DNA from: Lachnospiraceae bacterium
GTDB lineage: Bacteria > Bacillota > Clostridia > Lachnospirales > Lachnospiraceae
Assembly: GCA_028693705.1 (NCBI GenBank)
Contig: JAQUUX010000021.1
Location: 1-41,195, forward strand
DNA: 41,195 nt
Direction: 5' to 3'
Position numbers and translations under genes: made by a program. Below the pieces are notes generated by a model. That model ran no database searches. It saw only the letters and a program-made list of their open reading frames with translations, and was not told where the DNA came from. Shown here in pieces: positions 26,298 to 34,362 of this stretch (position 1 is the stretch's first letter; each line of letters starts with the position of its first letter).

Positions 26298-27719
26298 TTA
26301 ATTATATTGCGCTTTCTTTAATTTTTCCAGATATTTCTTAGTCTCAGCAACAACAACACCATTTAAAGCTACGACTGCAATCAAGTTAGGAATTGCCATC
26401 AATCCGTTAAAGATATCTGCAATGGTCCAAACAGCAGAAACTGTCATAAATGGTCCGATCAATACGCAGAAAATATATAAGATTCTATAAGCTTTTACTA
26501 TTTGAAGCTTTCCGCCTGTTAAATACTCCAGACATCTCTCGCTGTAATAATCCCAGCCAAGAATGGTAGTAAATGCAAAAAATACCAGGCACAGCATCAG
26601 GATAAATGCTGAAATCTGTGGTGAAATAGGAAGTCCTTCCTGGAAAGCTCTGGTAGTAACTGCCACGCCTTCCAACCCTTTAATATTCCAGGACCCGGTA
26701 ATTACAATAGTAAGACCTGTCATAGTACAGATAATAATCGTATCAATAAAAGTACCCATCATAGAAACCAGTCCCTGTGCAACCGGTGACTCTGTCTTAG
26801 CTGCAGCTGCTGCGATAGGTGCACTTCCAAGACCCGCTTCATTAGAGAAAATACCTCTCGCGATACCCTTTTGCATCGCTACGATCATAGTACCCATCGC
26901 ACCACCTGCTACCGCTCTCACACCAAAGGCACTCTGCACGATTTCTACAATTGCTGCCGGAATCTTCGCATAATTAACCACCAGGATAACCAGCGCTGCC
27001 AGTACATAAGTCAATGCCATAAAAGGTACGATAACCTGTGCTACAGCTGAAATTCTATGTAAACCGCCGATGATAACCAACGCAACGCATACGGTTAAAA
27101 TCAAGCCTGCAATGATAACTGTCCATGAATAGGTTCTGCCAAACAAATCCACTGTCCACTGATTATTTGCATCAAAGAAGTTATTCACTGCACTGGTAAT
27201 ACCATTGATCTGGGTAAAAGTACCAATACCCAACAAACCTACACCTACACCAAAGAAAGCGAATACCTTACCAAGCCATTTCCAGTTCTTGCCCATACCA
27301 TTTTCAATATAATAAAAAGGCCCGCCAATAATATGTCCGTCTTCTGCCACCACACGATACTTCACTGCCAGCAGACATTCCGAATATTTTGTAACAGTTC
27401 CCACAATTGCTGCCAGCCACATCCAGAATAAAGCACCCGGACCGCCTTCCACAATGGCAGTTGCAACACCAACAATATTGCCGGTTCCGATTGTTGCAGA
27501 TAATGAAGTACATAAAGCTGCAAAGCTGGATACTTCACCCTCTTCTCCGCTTTTTTCATTTGCCAGCAGATGCTTGATTGCCATTGGCAGTTTGGTGATC
27601 TGCAAACCCTTTAGTCTGATGGTCAAAAAGAGACCTACGGCTAAAATCAGGACGATCAAGGGAATACCCCATACCAGATCATCCACCGTTTTTAAAAACT
27701 TACTTACTTCTTCTAACAT
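26298..27719 (-). CDS. alanine/glycine:cation symporter (AGCS family), probably for glycine
   Basis: 473 residues with about 10-11 hydrophobic segments, from ATG 27719 (GGGAG about 9 bases upstream); an apparent longer start at 27809 would lie within the riboswitch and is wrong. AGCS motifs include GTGNIVGVATAIVEGGPGALFWMW near residues 67-86 and the FSNEAGLGSAPIAAAAAKT segment near 288-306. AGCS proteins import small neutral amino acids with Na+ or H+. The glycine riboswitch in the leader argues for glycine as substrate. Confidence 0.93.
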   Translation of the reverse strand: MLEEVSKFLKTVDDLVWGIPLIVLILAVGLFLTIRLKGLQITKLPMAIKHLLANEKSGEEGEVSSFAALCTSLSATIGTGNIVGVATAIVEGGPGALFWMWLAAIVGTVTKYSECLLAVKYRVVAEDGHIIGGPFYYIENGMGKNWKWLGKVFAFFGVGVGLLGIGTFTQINGITSAVNNFFDANNQWTVDLFGRTYSWTVIIAGLILTVCVALVIIGGLHRISAVAQVIVPFMALTYVLAALVILVVNYAKIPAAIVEIVQSAFGVRAVAGGAMGTMIVAMQKGIARGIFSNEAGLGSAPIAAAAAKTESPVAQGLVSMMGTFIDTIIICTMTGLTIVITGSWNIKGLEGVAVTTRAFQEGLPISPQISAFILMLCLVFFAFTTILGWDYYSERCLEYLTGGKLQIVKAYRILYIFCVLIGPFMTVSAVWTIADIFNGLMAIPNLIAVVALNGVVVAETKKYLEKLKKAQYN

Positions 27720-27760
27720 TGTCATTCTCTCCCTAGTTAATTTTTTTTCGTTGCCATAAC

Positions 27761-27790
27761 AAAAAAAGGAGCTGATTTTCATCAGCCCTC
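27761..27790 (-). terminator. terminator hairpin of the glycine riboswitch
   Basis: Minus strand: GGGCTGAT (27788-27781), loop GAAA, ATCAGCTCC, then TTTTTTT. It lies between the aptamer and the symporter start, the normal place of an expression platform. Confidence 0.85.
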
Positions 27791-27819
27791 TAAAGAGTAG
27801 AACATGCATTAAATTAATG

Positions 27820-27905
27820 CTCTGTCCTTTTGCCTGAGAGATCAGCAGTTTCCTGCCTTACACCTTCGGCGCTTTTGGTCATACTTCAAAAGACTCTCCA
27901 GAGTA
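27820..27905 (-). ncRNA. glycine riboswitch aptamer (gcvT motif), single copy
   Basis: Minus strand: CTCTGGAGAG (P1 and entry), GCGCCGAAGGTGTAAG, a short GC-rich hairpin (GGCAGGAAACTGC), CTCTCAGGCAAAAGGACAGAG. These are the conserved elements of the glycine-binding gcvT RNA. Only one aptamer is present. After it come a GCATTAATTTAATGC hairpin and the terminator at 27761-27790. Whether glycine turns the symporter on or off cannot be decided from the sequence alone. Confidence 0.95.
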
Positions 27906-27951
27906 AATCTGTACACCATGTAAATACTTTTGTTTACTGTGCACGAACATT

Positions 27952-27980
27952 AAAATAACACACTTTATGAGAAAGTGCAA
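27952..27980 (-). promoter_or_regulatory. promoter of the glycine riboswitch transcript, with inverted repeat
   Basis: TTGCAC (27980-27975), 17-base spacer, TATTTT (27957-27952), about 50 bases before the aptamer. CACTTTCTCATAAAGTG (27977-27961) forms perfect 6-base arms between -35 and -10; a second pair AAGTGC/GCACTT overlaps the -35. These suggest repressor control in addition to the riboswitch. Confidence 0.68.
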
Positions 27981-28028
27981 TTCTTTTTCGCACTTATATT
28001 GTACTTCTTTTAGGCCAAAAGGCTACTT

Positions 28029-29312
28029 TTACAGCACAATCCGCCTTCCCTGTACGTATTTTGCCTTCAGGCACAGATCCTTTTCCTCATAAAAAGCACG
28101 TTCCATTCTCTCGGCCAGAGAGAATTCCCTTGCTCCGCGAATTTGGCTGTCATCCAATACCAGAATATCTGCTTCAAAACCTGACTGGAAGCTGCCCACT
28201 TTACCAAAGTAAGAACCACCACCCAAAGTTGCCAGATAAAAAGCGTCTGCAAAAGTAAGCGGTGCCGCGTCCTGATCCACCAGACGCCAGTACAGCTTGG
28301 ATACCTGGATAGCCTGGGTTGCTGCTTTCATAATGGAAATAGAAGAACCGCCCGCAATATCAGAAGCCAGCCCCGTATGTAATCCATATTCCAGATATTT
28401 TCGAATCGGTGCAATACCGGAAGAAACATTCATGTTGGATTCCGGTGAATGAGCAATATACGTATGGTGTTGTTTTAACAGTTCCAGCTCCGGTTCCGTG
28501 CTGTGTACGCAATGCGCCATAATAGCCGGATACTTTTCATCTCCCAGCATATCAAACATAGAGTAGGCATCCCCGTAACAGGAAGCCGTGGGAACCAGTT
28601 CCTTTACCCAGGCAATTTCCGAGAGATTCTCTGACAAATGAGATTGTACCCTGAGCTGATATTTTGCAGCCAACTTTCCCAGATATCCCATCAGCTCATC
28701 GCTGCAGGATGGTGTGAACCTGGGGGTCAGAATCGGTTTTGTACACTCGTATTTGTGAAGTGTTTCCTGAATCCATTCTTCTGTTTCAGATGCAGAAACT
28801 GCTGCGCTTTTCTCACAAAGATTAACACCGCCGTTTCTATCCATATTTACTCTGCCTACGAAACTGACCAGACCGCTTTTCTCCATTTTATCCATGAGAA
28901 GTTCTGTTGCCTGATTATGAATGGTAGCAAACATGCAGGCCCTGGTGGTAACACTTTTCTGTAAATCCTCGGTGAAAATGGAATAAGCTCTGTCTGCATA
29001 AGCAGTATCCTGGTATCTGCTTTCCTCCGGAAACGCATATTTTTCCAGCCAGGTAAGCAGTTCGCAGTCCATGCCCATCCCTCTGTAGGTATATTGGGGT
29101 GCATGGACATGCAGATCTGTCATCCCCGGTATGACCAGTGCATTCTGATGGTCATAGAAAGGAAGTTTTTCAAACTGTTCCGGCAATCGGGCAAAGGTTC
29201 CGATGATTTCCCCTTGTTCACAGATCAGATATGAATTTTCTTCACAATGCAGTTTTCTCTCTGCATCTGCATATACCAGATTTCCTTTTATGACAAAACT
29301 TGTTTTATCCAT
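28029..29312 (-). CDS. guaD: guanine deaminase
   Basis: Amidohydrolase that converts guanine to xanthine and ammonia. 427 residues from ATG 29312, with AAGGA 8 bases upstream. Metal-site and family motifs: PGMTDLHVHAPQY (His68, His70), SHLSEN, AHCVHSTEPELELLK, and ASDIAGGSS with the final Asp. The DLHVHAPQ signature with HCV is specific for guanine deaminase among amidohydrolases. Its first 8 bases overlap the end of hemC-cobA-hemD, so it is translationally coupled to a tetrapyrrole gene, an unexpected operon partner. The symporter downstream has its own promoter. Confidence 0.9.
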   Translation of the reverse strand: MDKTSFVIKGNLVYADAERKLHCEENSYLICEQGEIIGTFARLPEQFEKLPFYDHQNALVIPGMTDLHVHAPQYTYRGMGMDCELLTWLEKYAFPEESRYQDTAYADRAYSIFTEDLQKSVTTRACMFATIHNQATELLMDKMEKSGLVSFVGRVNMDRNGGVNLCEKSAAVSASETEEWIQETLHKYECTKPILTPRFTPSCSDELMGYLGKLAAKYQLRVQSHLSENLSEIAWVKELVPTASCYGDAYSMFDMLGDEKYPAIMAHCVHSTEPELELLKQHHTYIAHSPESNMNVSSGIAPIRKYLEYGLHTGLASDIAGGSSISIMKAATQAIQVSKLYWRLVDQDAAPLTFADAFYLATLGGGSYFGKVGSFQSGFEADILVLDDSQIRGAREFSLAERMERAFYEEKDLCLKAKYVQGRRIVL

Positions 29313-31782
29313 GGCACTGTTCCTTTCCGTTGCAATGTTCCAGCACACATTCCACAACTGATTGACAGGTTGCATTAGCCGCTTGATAAATATGTTCAAT
29401 CTTCCATTCTTTTAAAGTCTCTGTCGTCTTTGGACCGATGCTATAGCATGGTATTCCCTCCGGCATTCCCTCTGACATTCTTTCTACCATTTCTACAGGC
29501 ATACCCTCCAGCAGTCTTTTTACAGAAGACCCGCAGCTAAAACAGATACCGTCATAGCTTTCCAGTGATTTACCTTCCGGTAATTTCCATGCTGCCTCTA
29601 TATTTTCATAAGCCGGTATCTCAACCAACTGACAATAACCCGACAAAGCTGTTTTATATTGTCCATCTGCAGGTGTTACCTGTGGATACCAAACAACATT
29701 CTCCGGTTTTAACTTTTTTTTCAATACATCTAAAAGTGCCGCAGAATGATAGGCTTTTGGCATCAGATCTGCATGTATTCCATATGTTTTCAAAACTTCT
29801 GCTGTTTTTTCTCCAATTGCTGCAATTTTCACGTGAGAAAGTGCACGAATATCCAATTCGGCTCTGTCCAAATTTTCAAAAATGCTTCGTACACCATGCT
29901 TACTGGTAAATAACAGCCAGTTTACCTGGTCTAAATGTGTTTTATCTAAATGCGCTTTGTCTAAATGTGCCTTATCCAAATCTGCACCCTCGACAAATGA
30001 CAAATATCTGATACTACCCACCTGGATCTCATCCACATGCGCACCCAGTTCCTGCAATCCTTCCGTGATCTCCGAAGTTTTCTCTCCCACTCTTGGAACC
30101 AGATATGACTTTCCAAACAACGGTTTTGTTTCAAAGAAATTTAAGCTTTCTCTAAGTTTCACTACCTGCCCTACTACAATCAGTGCCGGTGAAGTAATAC
30201 CTGCCTGGACCACTTCTTCTGCAATATGATTCAATGCCGCTGTGCAGGTCTTCTGTTCAGCTGTGGTTGCATGAGATATCACAGCAGCGGGAGTATCAGA
30301 AGACATCCCTGCCTCTATCAATTTCTCTGCAATTTCTCCCAGCTTGCTTAACCCCATCAGGAAAACACAGGTATCCTTTCCTGCTGCCATTGCCTTAAAA
30401 TCAATATCCGCCAGTTCATCTCTCTTATTGTGTGCTGTTACCACATGAAAGCCGGTAGCTACTCCCCTGTGGGTGATGGGAATCCCTGCGTAGGCAAGCC
30501 CTGCCATAGAGGAACTGATCCCCGGCACAACTTCAAAGGATACACCCCTTTCTCTCAGATAAAGACCTTCCTCGCCGCCTCTTCCAAACACATATACATC
30601 GCCACCCTTTAAACGGACGGTTTTCTCGTATTTCATGGCCATATCCACTAACAGCTGATTAATATCCTCCTGCTTCATGGTATGGTTATGGTTTGCTTTT
30701 CCTACATAAATACATTCGCAATCAGGCTTTGCTTCCTGTAATAACTCCGGAGAAGCCAGTCTGTCATAGATGATACAGTCTGCTTCTCTGATAGCCTGTA
30801 AACCTTTCACGGTAATCAGCCCAGGGTCTCCCGGTCCTGCACCCACCAGGATAACCTTACCGGCGAGCTGCTTTCTGATCTCACATGCAGCCTCTTTTGC
30901 CAATATTTCTGTATCGGTTCCCAACTGAGAGGTATAAGCAACTTTTTTACCGGCAGAATCTCCAAACATGGCATCTAACTGATATAGTTTTTGCAGCCCT
31001 GAACCATCTGCTTTCCTGTTATCCATCGTCTCAACGCATCTGCACACGGCTCCTACAGGTACATGACAGTCCGCTCCCATTTCTGCCAGGAAACCGCGCT
31101 CTGCCTTTGCCATTTCTGTTGATTTCTCATCAGAAAGCGCATCTAACATCTCCAGAAGCTTCTCTTCTCCTGCTCTGATCTCCAATGCCAGAATTCCCTG
31201 TGCAGGTGCCGGTATCATCTCCTCCGGTTCCAGATACTGAGAGATCACCTGATCCATGGACAAACGTTTCAGACCTGCCGCCGCCAGTACAATACCGTCT
31301 AGTCCCTGTTCTGTCATCTTCCGCAGTCTGGTATCCACGTTACCTCTGATATCCACGGTTTTAAGATCCGGACGAAGGGACAATAACTGGAATGCACGAC
31401 GTTTGCTGCCGGTTCCGATCACGGCTCCGGCCGGAAGTTCTGCCAGAGATTTCTTCTCTCTCAAGATCAAAACATCCCTGGGATCTTCTCTTTTCCAGGC
31501 TTTGGTAAATACCAGTCCCTCTGCCGGAATCGCGGGCATATCCTTCATGCTGTGCACACCGATATGCACTTCACCGGACAAGATCTGTTCTTCAATTTCC
31601 TTCACAAATAAGCCCTTCGCGCCAATTTGATCCAGAGGACGATCCTGGATCAGATCCCCCTTTGTCTTTATGATCTGTATTGAAAAAGAATCCTGTGGAT
31701 AGGCTTCTCTTAATCTTTCACAAACGTATTCAGCCTGCACCAGCGCCAGCTTGGAGCCCCTCGTTCCGATTATATATTCCAT
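29305..31782 (-). CDS. HemC-CobA-HemD fusion: porphobilinogen deaminase, uroporphyrinogen III methyltransferase and synthase
   Basis: 825 residues holding three consecutive enzymes of the route to precorrin-2. HemC, about 1-300: IIGTRGSKLAL, VHSMKDMP, and Cys239 in ADCHVPVGA, which carries the dipyrromethane cofactor. CobA, about 309-545: VGAGPGDPGLITVKG (317-322 PGDPGL), VYVFGRGGEE, PGISS and GIPITHRG. HemD, about 558-825: SYLVPRVGEKTSEI, NWLLFTSKHGV. The start is ATG 31782 with GGAG 9 bases upstream; ATG 31797 is an alternative. A pentapeptide repeat interrupts HemD at about 602-621. It follows hemA by about 60 bases. CobA-HemD fusions are known in clostridia; adding HemC makes a single polypeptide from porphobilinogen to precorrin-2. 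Confidence 0.95.
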   Translation of the reverse strand: MEYIIGTRGSKLALVQAEYVCERLREAYPQDSFSIQIIKTKGDLIQDRPLDQIGAKGLFVKEIEEQILSGEVHIGVHSMKDMPAIPAEGLVFTKAWKREDPRDVLILREKKSLAELPAGAVIGTGSKRRAFQLLSLRPDLKTVDIRGNVDTRLRKMTEQGLDGIVLAAAGLKRLSMDQVISQYLEPEEMIPAPAQGILALEIRAGEEKLLEMLDALSDEKSTEMAKAERGFLAEMGADCHVPVGAVCRCVETMDNRKADGSGLQKLYQLDAMFGDSAGKKVAYTSQLGTDTEILAKEAACEIRKQLAGKVILVGAGPGDPGLITVKGLQAIREADCIIYDRLASPELLQEAKPDCECIYVGKANHNHTMKQEDINQLLVDMAMKYEKTVRLKGGDVYVFGRGGEEGLYLRERGVSFEVVPGISSSMAGLAYAGIPITHRGVATGFHVVTAHNKRDELADIDFKAMAAGKDTCVFLMGLSKLGEIAEKLIEAGMSSDTPAAVISHATTAEQKTCTAALNHIAEEVVQAGITSPALIVVGQVVKLRESLNFFETKPLFGKSYLVPRVGEKTSEITEGLQELGAHVDEIQVGSIRYLSFVEGADLDKAHLDKAHLDKTHLDQVNWLLFTSKHGVRSIFENLDRAELDIRALSHVKIAAIGEKTAEVLKTYGIHADLMPKAYHSAALLDVLKKKLKPENVVWYPQVTPADGQYKTALSGYCQLVEIPAYENIEAAWKLPEGKSLESYDGICFSCGSSVKRLLEGMPVEMVERMSEGMPEGIPCYSIGPKTTETLKEWKIEHIYQAANATCQSVVECVLEHCNGKEQCHG
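29920..29979 (-). repeat. in-frame 15-base tandem repeat in the HemD domain
   Basis: Four 15-base units encode LDKAH, LDKAH, LDKTH and LDQVN in a row. The nucleotide units differ at several third positions, so the repeat is old or selected at protein level. It lies just before the conserved NWLLFTSKHGV motif. Confidence 0.85.
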
Positions 31783-31845
31783 CGTTTCAATCTCCATTTC
31801 TACCTTCACGGTATCTAACCTTATTTCAACCTGCAAATTACTATT

Positions 31846-33075
31846 TTATATCTGAAACAAATCCCGAACCACTTTCTGGTATTCGTCCTGTTTTTCTTTA
31901 GAATCCAATTGTTTCAGTTCCTGAATCGGTTCCCGCAGCAATCTATGAAGCGATGCATTCAGAATCTTCTTTAAAATCTTCTGTTCTCTGGTACTGAGCT
32001 CTATTTTGCGGTTCAAATAGTCAAAACTGTCCTCTACAATTTCATCACATCTTTGCTGCAGCGATTCAATGGTAGAATCCACTCTTGCACTTAACAGCCA
32101 TTCTTCCGTTTCAGAAACCGCTTCATCTATCATGCCACGGCTGATCTCAATCAATCGTTCTCTTTCTTTTTGATTCTCTGACACGATTTTCTGTAACGTA
32201 TCTAAATTGATCAGCTGCATGCCGGGTATTTCTTCCACCTCGGTATCAATATCTCTCGGAGCAGCCAGATCCAGAAATGTGATCTGCTTTTCCACTGCCT
32301 TAATACGATCCTTTATTATAACCAGATGAGGCGAAGCTGTTGCGGAAATGACAATATCACAGCTCTCCATGACCAGATACCGGTTTTCATAATCAATGAC
32401 CTGAAATTCCGGAAACTTTTCCATCAGATCCCTGGCATGTGCCAGTGTTCTGCTACATACGAACACCTCTGCTGCCCCGTATTCATAGAGATAGGTAAGC
32501 GCCAGTGTGGAAGTTTTCCCGCTGCCAATAACCAGCACTGATTTTCCCATAATTCCACATTTTTCTTCCAGCTGTCTGATTCCAACATAGCTGACAGAAA
32601 TAGGCTTCTCACTGATTTTTAATTCTGTTTTGATCTTCTTGGCACAGGTCACGGCATCTCTTACGACTTTTGTCAGTTCTTTTTTACTATAGCCTAAAGT
32701 TCTGGACAAATCCATAGCATCCTTTACCTGCCCCAGAATCTGATCCTCACCCAGTACCAGAGACTCAAGTCCTGCTGCAATTCGAAACAGATAGGAAATT
32801 GCCTCTCTACCCATAAGCTTTAAAAGAAATTCATCCAGTGAAACCTGTGGAAACATATTCCGGTACAAGTTTTCCATCTGTTCAAATTGCCCTGCTTCAC
32901 GGAACATAAAATATACTTCGCTCCGGTTGCAGGTAGACAATACCATGCACTGCTCGATCCCCAGCTTTTCCGCCTCCTGCATAAATTCTATTTTCATATT
33001 ATCTGTAAAAGAGGTTTTGTCTCTGATATCCAGTTTTGCATTTTTATAATTGATCCCGATGTATCCCAGTTTCAT
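31846..33075 (-). CDS. hemA: glutamyl-tRNA reductase
   Basis: NADPH-dependent first enzyme of C5 tetrapyrrole synthesis, making glutamate-1-semialdehyde from glutamyl-tRNA. 409 residues from ATG 33075, GGAGG 5 bases upstream. The catalytic Cys49 is in VLSTCNRSEVYF; ESLVLGEDQILGQVKDA (usually GESQILGQVK) and the NADPH loop VIGSGKTSTLAL are clear; the C-terminal dimerisation helices follow. First gene of hemA - hemC-cobA-hemD - guaD. Its leader has an extended -10 promoter and a strong hairpin with U-tract immediately before the ribosome binding site. HemL is encoded elsewhere in the window. Confidence 0.95.
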   Translation of the reverse strand: MKLGYIGINYKNAKLDIRDKTSFTDNMKIEFMQEAEKLGIEQCMVLSTCNRSEVYFMFREAGQFEQMENLYRNMFPQVSLDEFLLKLMGREAISYLFRIAAGLESLVLGEDQILGQVKDAMDLSRTLGYSKKELTKVVRDAVTCAKKIKTELKISEKPISVSYVGIRQLEEKCGIMGKSVLVIGSGKTSTLALTYLYEYGAAEVFVCSRTLAHARDLMEKFPEFQVIDYENRYLVMESCDIVISATASPHLVIIKDRIKAVEKQITFLDLAAPRDIDTEVEEIPGMQLINLDTLQKIVSENQKERERLIEISRGMIDEAVSETEEWLLSARVDSTIESLQQRCDEIVEDSFDYLNRKIELSTREQKILKKILNASLHRLLREPIQELKQLDSKEKQDEYQKVVRDLFQI

Positions 33076-33090
33076 GATTTCCTCCACCAT

Positions 33091-33126
33091 GTACGAAAAG
33101 AAAGAGGCTGCACATCTGCAACCTCT
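33091..33126 (-). terminator. hairpin with U-tract in the hemA leader
   Basis: Minus strand: a 10-pair stem (33126-33117 with 33112-33103, one wobble pair), loop GATG, then TTCTTTTC, ending about 5 bases before GGAGG of hemA. It may terminate the exporter gene upstream or act as an attenuator or 5' stabiliser of hemA, since a promoter-like site lies just upstream of it. Confidence 0.75.
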
Positions 33127-33141
33127 TTGGATGTTTCATAT

Positions 33142-33150
33142 AGTATAGCA
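33142..33150 (-). promoter_or_regulatory. extended -10 promoter candidate for hemA
   Basis: Minus strand TGCTATACT (33150-33142) is a TGN extended -10. No good -35 is seen 16-18 bases upstream. Transcription from here would start just before the hairpin at 33103-33126. Confidence 0.5.
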
Positions 33151-33169
33151 CATTTTCCATTCTCTGAAA

Positions 33170-34222
33170 TTAACCAATGTACCCTGCAAATAAAAATGCA
33201 AACAGAAAAGAAGAAGCGGCTACACACGCCCAGGTAATACCACCCAGAGCAATCGGTTTGAGACCCTTGGAAAATACCTCACTAAATTTGATTTTAAAGC
33301 CTACGCCTGCCAATGCAGACGCAAACAAGAATTTACTCATTTTCTTCAAGATAGAAAGACCAACCGGACTAAAAGCGCCTACTGTATTCAAACCGGCCAT
33401 TACTACAAACCACAGAATGAACATAGGGAAGGTTTTCTGTACAACAGAGAAAATACTGTCACTTGCAGCAGCCTCTCCGTTTTTCTTTGCATCTCTTGCC
33501 ATTAAAACAGTCCATACAATTGCTACGAAGATCAGCATGGTAGTACGAACCAGTTTTACATTTAAAGCACCGTTGAAATCCGGATTTCCTATCATCGCCT
33601 GGAAGGTTGCCTGTGCTCCGGCTACTGATGATGTATCATTGATTGCTGTTCCTGCCACAAATGCAAACTGATTATCTGTAAATCCAAGTCCTGTCATAAT
33701 ATAAGGATAGGAAAAAGCTGAAATGGTATCAAACAGGAAAATAGCTGCCATGGCAAAAGCGATTTCTGCATCTGCTGCCTTAATAATACGGCTGAGTGTT
33801 GCGATTGCAGTTCCACCACAGATACAGGTACCACCACCTACTAATACAGAAGTATTCTTGGAAACACCGATTTTCTTACCGATCAGCAATGCTACAGTAA
33901 AGGATAACAAAATATTAAAAATAATCAGTGGCAGTGCTTTCACACCGGTTCCCATAATGGAAGCAAAGCTTAATGTACCACCGGTTAAGATAATACCCCA
34001 GTTCAGGAATTTTTTACTGCTGAATGTAGTTCCTGCTTTAAAGTCCTTATCCATGGATGGAATGATATTGCACACGATCATGGAAATCAACAATGCTACC
34101 ATAGGTCCGCCCATCACAACACGACCAAATAAGCTACTCTGTAAATCTGTGGATTTGGTAGCCAGATAACCGATTACCAGACATAAAATAATTGCACCCC
34201 ATTTTTTCTTTTCTGAACTCAT
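33170..34222 (-). CDS. YeiH-family putative sulfate/sulfite exporter
   Basis: 350 residues with about 10 hydrophobic segments, from ATG 34222 (GGAGG 6 bases upstream). UPF0324/YeiH features include VGGGTCICGGTAIATLSRII near residues 127-146 and the AGTAINDTSSVAGAQATF segment near 190-207. Family members near sulfur genes are annotated as sulfate exporters, a function with limited direct evidence. Its place between the sulfite reductase and hemA genes supports a role in releasing a sulfur oxyanion, possibly sulfite. The promoter region contains a 16-base A/T-rich element also found before the CoA-disulfide reductase gene. Confidence 0.88.
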   Translation of the reverse strand: MSSEKKKWGAIILCLVIGYLATKSTDLQSSLFGRVVMGGPMVALLISMIVCNIIPSMDKDFKAGTTFSSKKFLNWGIILTGGTLSFASIMGTGVKALPLIIFNILLSFTVALLIGKKIGVSKNTSVLVGGGTCICGGTAIATLSRIIKAADAEIAFAMAAIFLFDTISAFSYPYIMTGLGFTDNQFAFVAGTAINDTSSVAGAQATFQAMIGNPDFNGALNVKLVRTTMLIFVAIVWTVLMARDAKKNGEAAASDSIFSVVQKTFPMFILWFVVMAGLNTVGAFSPVGLSILKKMSKFLFASALAGVGFKIKFSEVFSKGLKPIALGGITWACVAASSFLFAFLFAGYIG

Positions 34223-34277
34223 AATAATCCTCCGCACATTATGTATATTTTTGTTAATTTTTTATCATATTTGGGTA

Positions 34278-34345
34278 TAAAAAGAGCATGCAGGGGTTTG
34301 AAGGATGATTTTTTAATTTCATTTTTCAAAGCCTCACATGCTCTT
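34278..34345 (-). terminator. long terminator hairpin after the sulfite reductase gene
   Basis: Outer 9-base arms AAGAGCATG (34345-34337) and CATGCTCTT (34290-34282) are followed on the minus strand by TTTATA. Inside, TTTGAA/TTCAAA extends the stem. It begins 17 bases past the stop; being also the leader of the exporter gene, it could work as an attenuator. Confidence 0.75.
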
Positions 34346-34362
34346 AAGGCCTGCATTCGCAA

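Noticed and set aside
27720-27809. Longer N terminus for the AGCS symporter
   Set aside because: It would be translated from the riboswitch terminator region; the ATG at 27719 has the ribosome binding site and the family N terminus.
29920-29979. CRISPR-like repeat
   Set aside because: The 15-base units are directly adjacent without spacers and in frame within HemD.
31783-31836. TTG start adding 18 residues to HemC-CobA-HemD
   Set aside because: No suitable ribosome binding site and the added residues precede the normal HemC N terminus; ATG 31782 fits the family.
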